A stretch of DNA of 60,041 nt from Lachnospiraceae bacterium (GTDB lineage: Bacteria; Bacillota; Clostridia; Lachnospirales; Lachnospiraceae). This document shows positions 35,281-44,154 of this stretch, piece by piece (within the stretch, counting starts at the first letter, position 1; every line of letters begins with the position of its first letter). The stretch spans positions 1 through 60,041 of the forward strand of contig JAFUQM010000019.1 of NCBI GenBank assembly GCA_017472325.1. The letters are read 5' to 3'. Below the pieces are notes generated by a model. That model did not search any database, was not told the DNA's origin, and saw only the letters and a list, made by a program, of their open reading frames with translations. The position numbers were made by a program, and so were the translations under genes.

Positions 35281-36861
35281 ATGATGAGATCATTGTATTC
35301 TGGTGTATCAGGATTAAAAACACACCAGACTAAGATGGACGTAATTGGTAACAATATTGCGAACGTAAATACAGTCGCATTCAAATCACAGTCAATTACA
35401 TTTAGCGAATTAATGTATCAGACAACACAAAAAGCATCCGGCCCAAGCGCCGAAACTGGCAAGGGTGGTGTAAACGCAAGACAGATTGGTCTTGGTGTTA
35501 AATCAGGTGCGATTAACACATCAATAGCAAGTCAGGGTGCAACACAGACAACTGGCAATCCATTCGACCTGAAGATTACAGGTGAAGCTTTCTTCGTTGT
35601 TAGTGATGGTAATAGTAATTTCTTTACAAGAGATGGTTCTTTTTATGTAGACTCAGCAGGTAACCTTGCCATGACAAGTAATGGTTACAATGTAATGGGG
35701 TGGCAGGTAGATGAAGAAACAGGAGATATTAAAAAAGATACAGTAGAGCCACTTCGTATCATGAGTGCAGCAAACCTTACATATCCACCAGAAGAGACAA
35801 CGAAAGCTACAATTTCGGGTGTTCTTGATAAAAATGATTCTGCCCTGGAAACAGAAGCGGGTCTGATTCGTAACTTAACAATTTATGATAAGTCAGGTTA
35901 TGAATATACAGTAAAATTAAGTTTTCACAAAACAACAACAGATGGTGAATTCTATATTCAGTTAGATAAATTATTAGATGCAGATGGTAATGATGTAACA
36001 GCAGAAGCCGGTATTGCTCTTGGAACTGAAATGGAAGTTGGCGTAGAATTAAGTCGTTCTACAATCACAGGCTATCGTTCATCCGTTGATAATGATGGCA
36101 ACGTTGTAATTACAGGACGAGATGCAGATGGTAATGATGTAACAATCAATGGAACTGTTGATGCTGAGATTACAACAATCACAGAGGATATGAAAAAAGC
36201 ATTTGGACTTTCTGATGAAGAAGCGGATAATATTACAAAAGCAAAATTTGATGCGAACGGAAATCTAGTAATTCTTTCTCAGAATGTAACCGGTGTTAGC
36301 TTGAATTATGATCCAAATACAGCAGAGTTTATCAGCGTAGATGGCGGTGATGCATTTAATCTGACATTCTCAAGCCTGAGTTTTTCTGATATCTCTGTTA
36401 ATACGAAAGATACAAGTATTTATAACAAAAAAGGTAAATCTACATTGAATGCGGACCCAGGTGATGCATTAAATAACAACTTTGGTTCAGGTCGTAAACT
36501 TGGTGAAATGATTGGTGTTAGTATTCAGGATAATGGTATGATTTATGCAAGCTATGACAATGGTATGACTAAGCTGTTAGGACAGATTGCAGTAGCAGAA
36601 TTTGCCAATGCATCTGGTCTTGAAAAACAGGGCGACAACCTTTATTCTGCAACACTCAACTCTGGTGAGTTTGATGGTATTGGTGTTGATATTACTGCAA
36701 GTGGCGGTTATATGAACACGGGTGTTTTGGAAATGAGTAATGTAGACTTATCAGCAGAGTTTACTGAAATGATTACAACACAAAGAGGTTTCCAGGCAAA
36801 CAGTAGAATTATTACAGTTTCTGATACATTGTTAGAGGAACTTGTTAATCTGAAACGTTAA
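35281..36861 (+). CDS. flgE: Flagellar hook protein FlgE
   Basis: FlgE polymerises into the hook. The 526-residue protein opens with SLYSGVSGLKTHQTKMDVIGNNIANVNTVAFK-type rod/hook signature (residues 3-34). It has the middle FlgE domains (ITGEAFFVVSDG; FTRDGSFYVDSAGNLAM) and the C-terminal helix VDLSAEFTEMITTQRGFQANSRIITVSDTLLEELVNLKR-like pattern. Two inserted Asp/Asn-rich blocks near 240-300 lengthen the surface domain. A terminator follows. Confidence 0.97.
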   Translation: MMRSLYSGVSGLKTHQTKMDVIGNNIANVNTVAFKSQSITFSELMYQTTQKASGPSAETGKGGVNARQIGLGVKSGAINTSIASQGATQTTGNPFDLKITGEAFFVVSDGNSNFFTRDGSFYVDSAGNLAMTSNGYNVMGWQVDEETGDIKKDTVEPLRIMSAANLTYPPEETTKATISGVLDKNDSALETEAGLIRNLTIYDKSGYEYTVKLSFHKTTTDGEFYIQLDKLLDADGNDVTAEAGIALGTEMEVGVELSRSTITGYRSSVDNDGNVVITGRDADGNDVTINGTVDAEITTITEDMKKAFGLSDEEADNITKAKFDANGNLVILSQNVTGVSLNYDPNTAEFISVDGGDAFNLTFSSLSFSDISVNTKDTSIYNKKGKSTLNADPGDALNNNFGSGRKLGEMIGVSIQDNGMIYASYDNGMTKLLGQIAVAEFANASGLEKQGDNLYSATLNSGEFDGIGVDITASGGYMNTGVLEMSNVDLSAEFTEMITTQRGFQANSRIITVSDTLLEELVNLKR

Positions 36862-36871
36862 TTTTAAAAAT

Positions 36872-36902
36872 ACGGGGGACTATCAGTGTAGTTCCCCGTT
36901 TG
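36872..36902 (+). terminator. Terminator after flgE
   Basis: ACGGGGGACTA (36872-36882) pairs with TAGTTCCCCGT (36889-36899) with one G-T pair around TCAGTG. The following T-run is short (TTGTTT). Termination may be partial, since a new promoter follows. Confidence 0.75.
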
Positions 36903-36946
36903 TTTCATGGATATTTTTTCCTATGCAAAATAATTGCAAAAGAAAG

Positions 36947-36975
36947 TAGACAAGAGGCAAAAAATTTAGTAAAAT
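36947..36975 (+). promoter_or_regulatory. Internal promoter for motA and downstream genes
   Basis: TAGACA (36947-36952), a 17-base spacer and TAAAAT (36970-36975), about 50 bases before motA and after the flgE terminator. Confidence 0.6.
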
Positions 36976-37025
36976 CGTATAGAAAGGATAATTTTGCGAA
37001 TTAATGCAAAAGGTAGGTGGGAGTA

Positions 37026-37829
37026 GTGGATTTAGCATCAGTCATTGGATTGGTAGTAAGTATTATATTGATTATTGTTTCGATTGCACTAGGCGATGCA
37101 GGTATTGCAGGTGTTCTTGACTTTTTGGATGCTCCATCTGCGTTAATTACATTCGGTGGTGCATTTTGTGCTGTATTGACATCATATTCAGTAAACGATT
37201 TCTTAAATGGATTTAAAACAATTCAAAAGGTAATAAAGGCTCCGACAGTAAATGTGCAGGAGATGATTGTCAAGATTATTGAATTATCCAATCTCGCGCG
37301 TAAAGAAGGTTTGCTTTCTCTTGAGGAAGCAGTTGCAGATTTGGATGATGCTTTTTTGAAAAAAGGTATTCTGTTAATTGTTGATGGTACGGACCCGGAA
37401 CTTGTTCGTGCTATTATGGAAACAGAATTGGTAAGTATAGATGGTAGACACAAGAAATTCATTGGTTTTTGGGAGACGATTGCTTCTATGGGACCTGCCT
37501 GGGGTATGATTGGTACTCTGATAGGTCTGATTAACATGCTTGGAGCGTTGGATGATCCATCAACTATTGGTCCAGCTATGGCGGTTGCTCTTATTACAAC
37601 ATTGTATGGTTCTATGTTAGCAAACTGGATAGCTATTCCAATCTCTAACAAATTAAAGGGCAATAATGATTTAGAGATGATGATTAAAGAAATTATGATA
37701 GAAGGTTTGCTATCCATACAGGCGGGTGAAAACCCTCGAGTTATTGAAGAAAAATTGAAATCCTTCTTAGCTCCTAGCGAAAGAAAGTTAAATGAAACAG
37801 AAGGCGATGGAGGTGAAGTGGATGGCTAA
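37026..37829 (+). CDS. motA: Flagellar motor stator protein MotA
   Basis: MotA and MotB form the ion channel that turns the rotor. The roughly 267-residue protein has four membrane helices: two near residues 5-25 and 30-50, and two at about 145-205. The conserved cytoplasmic loop and WETIASMGPAWGMIGTLIGLINML near the third helix are visible. I use GTG 37026 after AGGTGGG; an upstream GTG at 37017 is possible. It overlaps motB by 8 bases. Confidence 0.95.
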   Translation: MDLASVIGLVVSIILIIVSIALGDAGIAGVLDFLDAPSALITFGGAFCAVLTSYSVNDFLNGFKTIQKVIKAPTVNVQEMIVKIIELSNLARKEGLLSLEEAVADLDDAFLKKGILLIVDGTDPELVRAIMETELVSIDGRHKKFIGFWETIASMGPAWGMIGTLIGLINMLGALDDPSTIGPAMAVALITTLYGSMLANWIAIPISNKLKGNNDLEMMIKEIMIEGLLSIQAGENPRVIEEKLKSFLAPSERKLNETEGDGGEVDG

Positions 37830-38625
37830 ACGCAAGGAAGAAACCCCACCACCTGGATCGCCAGCGTGGATGGCGACTTTTGGCGATTTGATGAATCTAC
37901 TTCTTTGTTTCTTCGTGCTTCTATTCTCTATGTCTACTGTAGATGCGCAGAAATTTGAGATGATAGCTGCATCGTTTGCGGATACATTCAGCATATTTTC
38001 TGCAGGTGCACAGGCAATTGGTGATGGCATTCTTGTAAGTAATGGTGTAAGCCAGTTAAATGAATTAGATGAACTAATTAATAGTATGGGCAAAGCTGAA
38101 AAGGCTGAGGAACAGAACGAGATGGATGCCAAGGCAGAGGTTGAGGCAGAAAAATTGAAACATGCAGAAGAACTTGCCGAAAAAATCGAAGAGTCTGTGC
38201 AAGAGTCAAATGTAGCAGGAGAAGTAGAAGTTGAGTTTAATTCACAGTATGTGGAATTGACATTAAAAGGCGCGTTCCTATTTGATTCGGGAAGTGCCCA
38301 ACTAAAAGAAGAGGCGTTGCCAGTACTTGAGCAGGTTGGTGTGATTCTGGAAAGATATTCAGAGAGTATTATTGAGATTGAAGGCCACACAGACAACGTT
38401 CCGATTTCAAGTGGTCATCGCTATGCGGATAATAATGAACTTAGTAGTGCGAGAGCATTGTCCGTATTTAATTATTTCATAGATACAACCAGCTTAGACC
38501 CTGCTATTATCAAGCATTCAGGTAGAGGGGAATATGTTCCTGTTGCAGATAATAATACACCAGAGGGCAGAGCGAAAAATCGAAGGGTAGCAATAAAAAT
38601 ATACCATGCTTTAAGTTCATACTAG
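37822..38625 (+). CDS. motB: Flagellar motor stator protein MotB
   Basis: MotB anchors the stator to peptidoglycan. The 267 residues contain the membrane helix WMATFGDLMNLLLCFFVLLF with the ion-binding Asp in FGDLM. They also contain a charged linker coiled coil (about 90-130) and an OmpA-like domain with GHTDNVPISSG and NRRVAIKI. The ATG at 37822 has GGAGGTG upstream inside motA. The frame extends to 37792 without a better site. Confidence 0.96.
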   Translation: MAKRKEETPPPGSPAWMATFGDLMNLLLCFFVLLFSMSTVDAQKFEMIAASFADTFSIFSAGAQAIGDGILVSNGVSQLNELDELINSMGKAEKAEEQNEMDAKAEVEAEKLKHAEELAEKIEESVQESNVAGEVEVEFNSQYVELTLKGAFLFDSGSAQLKEEALPVLEQVGVILERYSESIIEIEGHTDNVPISSGHRYADNNELSSARALSVFNYFIDTTSLDPAIIKHSGRGEYVPVADNNTPEGRAKNRRVAIKIYHALSSY

Positions 38626-38645
38626 CATGTGGGAAGGAAAATGAT

Positions 38646-39152
38646 ATGAAAAAAAATATATTATCCATATTAATTTTGGCACTTCTTGTTGTAAATATTG
38701 TATTGACATCTGTTATGATGTTAACAGTAACAAGTTCTTCTAAGAAGACGGCAAATCTAGTAACACAGATTGCGACAATTCTTGATTTGGAACTTGCTTC
38801 AGAAGAAGAGGAAGTTGAAGAAATTATTCCAATGGAGAATATTACAACACTAGATCTTGCAGGAGAGATGACGATTCCGTTGGCAAAAGGAGAAGATGGT
38901 GCAAGCCATTATTGCCTGTTACAGGCTTCTCTTGTAATGAATACGAAAGATGATGGCTATAAAAAGTACGGTGAGACTATTCAAGAGAGCTTGATTCGTG
39001 ATATAATTATACAAACAGTAAGTGAATATACTTTAGAAGAGTTTAATGCAAATACAGATGAGGTGAAAGCCAAAATCGTAGAAAAAATACAGGCTATGTA
39101 TGATTCGGAATTTATTTTCAAGGTTGCATTTGGAGATTATCAGTGTCAATAA
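38646..39152 (+). CDS. fliL: Flagellar basal body-associated protein FliL
   Basis: FliL supports stator function at the basal body. The 168 residues show an N-terminal membrane helix (ILSILILALLVVNIVLTSVMML), an acidic linker, and a C-terminal domain ending in GDYQCQ. Sequence motifs are weak in this family, so the call rests on topology, length and position between motB and fliM. Confidence 0.87.
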   Translation: MKKNILSILILALLVVNIVLTSVMMLTVTSSSKKTANLVTQIATILDLELASEEEEVEEIIPMENITTLDLAGEMTIPLAKGEDGASHYCLLQASLVMNTKDDGYKKYGETIQESLIRDIIIQTVSEYTLEEFNANTDEVKAKIVEKIQAMYDSEFIFKVAFGDYQCQ

Positions 39153-39189
39153 CAGCCTCTTACAAATAAACAATAGGAGGTGAGCCTCT

Positions 39190-40170
39190 GTGGGAGAGGT
39201 TTTATCCCAAAGCGAAATAGACAATTTGCTTGCTGCGTTAAGTACAGGTGAATTGGATGCCAATGATATCCCAGATGCGAGTGAGAAACAAGTTAAGCAA
39301 TATGATTTTAAGAGGCCAGCAAAATTCTCTAAAGAGCATTTGCGTACATTGGAAATTATGTTTGAAAACTATGGCAGATTATTAACAACACATTTGCCAG
39401 TATATCTAAGAAGAAGCGTACAGGTAAGCGTTACAAGTTCTGAAAGTGTTACGTTTTCAGAGTTTATGAATGCCTTATCCAACCCGGTTATTTTAGGAAT
39501 TGTCAATTTTAATCCTTTGCCGGGAAGTGCTATTATAGAAATGGCTACCCAGCTTGGGTTTGCTATGATTGACAGAATGTTAGGTGGTCAAGGCGTACCG
39601 CTAGACAAGAAAAGAGAATTCTCAGAAATTGAGTTAACAATACTTGATAAGATTATGGTTATATTCATGCAGATGTTGCGTGAACCGTGGAAGAATGTAG
39701 TTGACTTACATCCGACATTGGAGCGTATCGAAACGAATGCACAGTTCGTGCAAATCATTTCTCCGAGTGATATGATCGCTATTGTAACGATGAACGTGAA
39801 AATAGGTGATGTAGAAGGTCTTGTTAACATATGTCTCCCATTTGCGACACTGGAAGATGTTATGGATAAGTTGAATACAAAGTTCTGGTATTCAACAATG
39901 CAGGATGATAAGGGTGAAGATTATGAGTTACAGATTGAGACCCTCATTCGTAAGGTTGATGTTCCTGTTAAGGCAATACTTGGCCACAGCAAGATATCAG
40001 TCAGCGATTTCATGAACCTGCAGGTAGGAGATATTATCCGATTAGACAGGCGTGTGGAAGAAGATATGGAAGTATATGTTGGAAATATCAAGAAATTCCG
40101 TGCATTACCTGGAACAAGCAAAGAGAATAATGCAGTCAGAATTACAACAGTATTGAGAGAGGAGGAATAA
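39190..40170 (+). CDS. fliM: Flagellar motor switch protein FliM
   Basis: FliM is the C-ring part that binds phosphorylated CheY. The N-terminal LSQSEIDNLLAAL (about residues 5-17) is the CheY-binding peptide. The CheC-like middle domain and the C-terminal SpoA domain (VPVKAILGHSKISVSDFMNLQVGDIIRLDRRV) follow. Translation starts at GTG 39190 after AGGAGGTGAG. The 326 residues are typical. fliY follows after two bases. Confidence 0.97.
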   Translation: MGEVLSQSEIDNLLAALSTGELDANDIPDASEKQVKQYDFKRPAKFSKEHLRTLEIMFENYGRLLTTHLPVYLRRSVQVSVTSSESVTFSEFMNALSNPVILGIVNFNPLPGSAIIEMATQLGFAMIDRMLGGQGVPLDKKREFSEIELTILDKIMVIFMQMLREPWKNVVDLHPTLERIETNAQFVQIISPSDMIAIVTMNVKIGDVEGLVNICLPFATLEDVMDKLNTKFWYSTMQDDKGEDYELQIETLIRKVDVPVKAILGHSKISVSDFMNLQVGDIIRLDRRVEEDMEVYVGNIKKFRALPGTSKENNAVRITTVLREEE

Positions 40171-40172
40171 GC

Positions 40173-41420
40173 ATGGACGGAATGTTATCGCAAGATGAGA
40201 TTAATGCCCTACTAAGCGGTATGAGTCTGGAAGATGCGCCGGCGGAAGAATCCGCAGCAGAAACACCGACAGAATCGGCGGTTAGCCAGGAAGCATTAAC
40301 GAGCATTGAAAAGGATGCGATTGGTGAAGTTGCTAACATCAGTATGGGGTCATCGGCAACAACACTGTATTCTCTGGTTAATAGAAAAGTTAATATTACG
40401 ACTCCAGTTGTAGAGATTACAACATGGCCAAATTTAATTAAAGACTATGAGAAGCCATGTGTATTCATTCAAATTAAATACACAGCAGGTTTGGATGGTA
40501 ACAACATCTTGATTCTAAAAGAACATGACGTAAAAGTTATTACAGACCTGATGATGGGTGGAGATGGAACCAATACCGATGGGGAATTGTCAGAACTTCA
40601 CCTTAGTGCAATATCAGAAGCAATGAATCAGATGATGGGAGCATCAGCAACATCGCTTTCATCAATGTTAACAAAAATGATTGATATTAGCCCTCCAGTA
40701 GCTGATTTACTTAAGACTAAGGATTTGGAGAGCGGTAGTGAAAGAGCGGAATTCCTACAGGGTGAATTTGTTAAAGTAGCTTTCAGAATGCAAATTGATG
40801 AATTGGTAGATAGTACAATTCTTCAATTATATCCAATGGATTTTGCGAAAGAGTTATGTGCAGTGTTCTTAAATCAAGGCGTACCTGAGCCAGCACCGGC
40901 ATCAGCTCCTGCGCCAGCACCGGCGCCAGAACCGCAGCCATATGTACCGCCACAGGCAACACCGATGGATGGATATGCGCAACCAATGGATATGGGAATG
41001 CAGCAGATGGGAATGCCTCAGATGATGCCACAAATGGGAATGCCACAGATGGGCATGCCACAGATGATGCCACAGATGGGAATGCCTCAGATGATGCCTC
41101 AAATGATGATGCCACAGATGCAGCCTATCAATGTACAGCCGGCACAATTCCAGAATTTTACACCTGCAGCCGGACCAATCAGTGGACAGGAAAATATCGG
41201 TTTGATTATGGACGTACCGCTTGAAGTAACTGTAGAGTTGGGAAGAACAAGCAAATCCATAGCAGATATTTTGGATATGGCACCTGGTACTATTATTGAA
41301 CTTGACAAAATAGCAGGTGAGCCGATTGATATTTTAGTCAATGGCAAATTTGTAGCAAAAGGTGAAGTTGTAGTAATTGAAGAAAATTTTGGTATTCGTG
41401 TAACTGAAATTATAAAATAG
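40173..41420 (+). CDS. fliY: Flagellar switch phosphatase FliY (FliN domain)
   Basis: FliY joins the C ring and, in Firmicutes, dephosphorylates CheY. The N-terminal LSQDEINALLSGM (CheY-binding type) is followed by a CheC-like domain. Both phosphatase motifs are present (EKDAIGEVANISMGSSA and SAISEAMNQMMGASA, each with Glu and Asn). The C-terminal FliN/SpoA domain is VPLEVTVELGRTSKSIADIL. Between them (about 40870-41150) lies a Pro/Ala stretch and then repeats of MGMPQM and MMPQ, an unusual methionine-rich linker. The protein has 415 residues. Confidence 0.95.
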   Translation: MDGMLSQDEINALLSGMSLEDAPAEESAAETPTESAVSQEALTSIEKDAIGEVANISMGSSATTLYSLVNRKVNITTPVVEITTWPNLIKDYEKPCVFIQIKYTAGLDGNNILILKEHDVKVITDLMMGGDGTNTDGELSELHLSAISEAMNQMMGASATSLSSMLTKMIDISPPVADLLKTKDLESGSERAEFLQGEFVKVAFRMQIDELVDSTILQLYPMDFAKELCAVFLNQGVPEPAPASAPAPAPAPEPQPYVPPQATPMDGYAQPMDMGMQQMGMPQMMPQMGMPQMGMPQMMPQMGMPQMMPQMMMPQMQPINVQPAQFQNFTPAAGPISGQENIGLIMDVPLEVTVELGRTSKSIADILDMAPGTIIELDKIAGEPIDILVNGKFVAKGEVVVIEENFGIRVTEIIK

Positions 41421-41441
41421 AAGGAATAGGAGCGAGGAAAA

Positions 41442-41804
41442 ATGGCAAAAAATATTTTAATTTGTGATGATGCAGCGTTTATGCGTATGATGATTAAGGA
41501 TATTCTTACAAAGAATGGCTACAATGTTGCAGGGGAAGCAGAAAATGGAGCAAAAGCAGTAGAAAAGTACAATGAATTAAAACCAGACTTAGTATTAATG
41601 GATATTACAATGCCAGAAATGGACGGTATCCAGGCTTTAAAAGCAATCAAAGCATCTGATCCAGGCGCACTTGTTATTATGTGTTCAGCTATGGGACAGC
41701 AGGCAATGGTTATCGAATCTATCCAGGGTGGAGCAAAAGACTTCATTGTTAAGCCTTTCCAGGCAGAACGTGTTCTTGAAGCAGTGAAGAAAGTAGTGGG
41801 TTAA
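41442..41804 (+). CDS. cheY: Chemotaxis response regulator CheY
   Basis: This is a single-domain receiver that carries phosphate from CheA to the switch. The acidic pocket CDD (residues 8-10), the phospho-acceptor Asp54 in VLMDITMPEMDG, and the Lys in FIVKPF near 104 are all present. The 120 residues are complete. The gene lies directly after fliY, as in Bacillus. Confidence 0.97.
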   Translation: MAKNILICDDAAFMRMMIKDILTKNGYNVAGEAENGAKAVEKYNELKPDLVLMDITMPEMDGIQALKAIKASDPGALVIMCSAMGQQAMVIESIQGGAKDFIVKPFQAERVLEAVKKVVG

Positions 41805-41805
41805 T

Positions 41806-42177
41806 ATGAACGTAGTATTAAGCATTTCGCGCAGGGGCAATTCTGTTGTCCAATTACTGACAATGCTTATCGTCTTCGTTATTGTTTTGGCGCTTACATA
41901 TTTTACAACGCGTTTTATTGCCAGTTACCAGAAAGGACTGGTAGATAATAGAAGAAATATTAAGGTCATAGAAACCTTCAAGTTAACAACAAATAAATAT
42001 ATTCAGATTATAAAAGCCGGAGAAAAGTATTTGGTAATCGGCATTGGAAAAGATACGATTACAATGCTTACAGAGTTATCGGAAGAAGAAATTCAGTTTG
42101 TCGAAGAAACAGGATCTGTAAATTTAAATTTTCAGGATATTCTGGATAAGGCAAAATCACTGAAGCGGAAGAAATAG
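41806..42177 (+). CDS. fliO: Flagellar biosynthetic protein FliO
   Basis: FliO is a small membrane protein that helps assemble FliP. The 123 residues contain a helix (VVQLLTMLIVFVIVLALTYFTTRF) and the FliO-like cytoplasmic part IKVIETFKLTTNKYIQIIKAGEKYLVIGIGKDTIT. The start is one base after the cheY stop. The order cheY-fliO-fliP supports the call. Confidence 0.88.
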   Translation: MNVVLSISRRGNSVVQLLTMLIVFVIVLALTYFTTRFIASYQKGLVDNRRNIKVIETFKLTTNKYIQIIKAGEKYLVIGIGKDTITMLTELSEEEIQFVEETGSVNLNFQDILDKAKSLKRKK

Positions 42178-42186
42178 AGGAATAGA

Positions 42187-43056
42187 ATGAAATGTTTTTT
42201 TTCCGGAAGAAAAATTATAAGACTAATATGCCTACTATTTATGGTGGGCATATTGTGCATAGCGGAGAAAAATACCGTATATGCGTCTAATTTGGATTCC
42301 AATTTGACAGGTACAACAGATACCCGAACCAATATAGATTTGCCGGGTACAGCGGATAGTTCGGACGAGCTTCAAGAACTGAATATTGCGAACAATCTTA
42401 CGATTACATATGATGATGGCAATGGAGAGATTGCAGGAGAACTGAGGATTCTGTTGACATTAACTGGAATTGCGCTGGCACCAATATTGCTTATTATGTT
42501 AACTTCTTTCACAAGAATTATCATAGTATTGCATTTTACAAGAACTGCCTTAAATACGCAGACAGCGCCACCAAATCAGGTTTTGATTGCGTTAGCTCTC
42601 TTTTTAACGTTTTTTATCATGAGTCCGGTAATCACGGAGATTAATGAAACTGCCATTAAGCCTTTTGATGCGGGGGAAATCACACAAGAAGAAGCACTTG
42701 AGAGAGGAATTGAACCGCTAAGGGAATTTATGGCAAAGCAGACGCAGGAAAAAGATGTTATAATGTTTATGGAGATTGCTGGTATAGAATGGGATGGTAG
42801 TACATGGGAAGAGATTCCAACCTCTGTTTTGATTCCGAGTTTTATTATCAGTGAGTTAAGAACTGCGTTTATCATAGGATTTGTTATCTATATTCCATTT
42901 ATTGTAATAGATATGGTAATAGCATCAGTACTGATGAGTATGGGTATGATGATGCTGCCGCCGACAACAATTTCTATGCCATTTAAGATTTTATTATTTG
43001 TTCTGGCAGATGGCTGGAATCTCATAATAGGCAATTTGGTTAGAACATTTTATTGA
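42187..43056 (+). CDS. fliP: Flagellar export gate protein FliP
   Basis: FliP is the core of the export gate. The 289 residues start with a cleavable-type signal sequence (IIRLICLLFMVGILCIA). The conserved LTSFTRIIIVLHFTRTALNTQTAPPNQVLI-type segment and the end SMGMMMLPPTTISMPFKILLFVLADGWNLI are the family signatures. It starts nine bases after fliO. Confidence 0.97.
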   Translation: MKCFFSGRKIIRLICLLFMVGILCIAEKNTVYASNLDSNLTGTTDTRTNIDLPGTADSSDELQELNIANNLTITYDDGNGEIAGELRILLTLTGIALAPILLIMLTSFTRIIIVLHFTRTALNTQTAPPNQVLIALALFLTFFIMSPVITEINETAIKPFDAGEITQEEALERGIEPLREFMAKQTQEKDVIMFMEIAGIEWDGSTWEEIPTSVLIPSFIISELRTAFIIGFVIYIPFIVIDMVIASVLMSMGMMMLPPTTISMPFKILLFVLADGWNLIIGNLVRTFY

Positions 43057-43072
43057 TTAAGAGGTGAGAAGA

Positions 43073-43342
43073 GTGACAATAGAAACCGTAGTAGAAATGG
43101 CAAAGGATGCATTGTTTCTTATTTTGCAAACAGCGTCACCATTATTGCTGATTTCTTTAGTAGTCGGATTGATTGTCAGTATTTTCCAGACGGTTACCTC
43201 GATACAGGAACAGACACTTACATTTGTGCCTAAAATTGTGTCAATTTTTCTTGGCATTATACTTTTGGGAAGTTGGATTCTGAATACTATTGTGGAATAT
43301 ATGACGCAGTTATGGAATGATTTCGCGGTATATATCAGATGA
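43073..43342 (+). CDS. fliQ: Flagellar export gate protein FliQ
   Basis: The 89-residue gate subunit has two membrane helices (LFLILQTASPLLLISLVVGLIVSIF; FVPKIVSIFLGIILLGSWIL) joined by QTVTSIQEQTL. The start at GTG 43073 has AGAGGTG upstream; the frame opens at GTG 43064 inside that site. Confidence 0.95.
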   Translation: MTIETVVEMAKDALFLILQTASPLLLISLVVGLIVSIFQTVTSIQEQTLTFVPKIVSIFLGIILLGSWILNTIVEYMTQLWNDFAVYIR

Positions 43343-43371
43343 GATTGTGATAAAAGGCTTGGGTTATTTTT

Positions 43372-44154
43372 ATGTTGGATGTGTCCTTTTCCTATGCAGA
43401 ATTTGAATATTTTCTGCTAATATTTACGAGAGTTACATGTTTTATTTATATTGTCCCGTTTTTTAGTATGCGGGGCGTACCAAACAGAGTCAAGATCGGT
43501 CTGGGATTTTTCATGTCCCTGTTACTCTATCATGCGATTACACCGCATACGGCTGTGGAATATACAACAGTATGGCAGTATGCGGTTATTGTTATGCGAG
43601 AAGCGGTAACCGGTCTTTTCATTGGTTTTGGAGCTTCGATCTGTAATTCGATTGTTTTATTTGCGGGAAGAATTGTAGATATGGATATTGCCCTTTCTAT
43701 GGTCAACCAAATGGACCCGACAACCAATGAAAATGCATCTGTTTCAGGTGTTTATTATCAGTATATGATAACATTGATGCTTTTTATTACAGGCATGCAT
43801 CGTTATTTGATTCGTGCGCTTGCAGATACCTTTTATTTGATACCTGTCAATGGAGCTGTATTTCATACAGAGAGTCTATTGACATCTATGCTGCAGTTTA
43901 TGTCAGAATATATTATAATTGGTTTTAGAATCTGCCTGCCAGTTTTTATTGTCATTACATTGTTAAATGCTGTTTTAGGAATTCTGGCAAAAGTATCTCC
44001 GCAGATGAATATGTTTGCTGTGGGGATTCAGTTAAAACTTATGGTAGGTTTTTTGATATTAATGTTAACAACGGTTATGCTGCCAAGTGTTGCGAATTAT
44101 ATTTATGAAGAAGTGAAGAAAATGACATCTGCGTTTGTAGGAGGAATGTTGTGA
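43372..44154 (+). CDS. fliR: Flagellar export gate protein FliR
   Basis: FliR is the third gate component. The 260 residues have about six membrane helices. The family segments include FFSMRGVPNRVKIGLGFFMSLLL near 25-47, GASICNSIVLFAGRIVDMDIALSMVNQMDP near 80-110 and LAKVSPQMNMFAVGIQLKLMVG. It is a separate gene, not fused to FlhB as in some Clostridia. It overlaps flhB by 4 bases (GTGA). Confidence 0.96.
   Translation: MLDVSFSYAEFEYFLLIFTRVTCFIYIVPFFSMRGVPNRVKIGLGFFMSLLLYHAITPHTAVEYTTVWQYAVIVMREAVTGLFIGFGASICNSIVLFAGRIVDMDIALSMVNQMDPTTNENASVSGVYYQYMITLMLFITGMHRYLIRALADTFYLIPVNGAVFHTESLLTSMLQFMSEYIIIGFRICLPVFIVITLLNAVLGILAKVSPQMNMFAVGIQLKLMVGFLILMLTTVMLPSVANYIYEEVKKMTSAFVGGML

Noticed and set aside
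36862..37025. A hidden flbD gene between flgE and motA
   Set aside because: The gap is only about 160 bases, filled by a hairpin and promoter, with no frame resembling FlbD.
37788..38396. A 202-codon minus-strand frame opposite motB
   Set aside because: It is Ser/Ala-rich shadow coding of motB with no supporting site.
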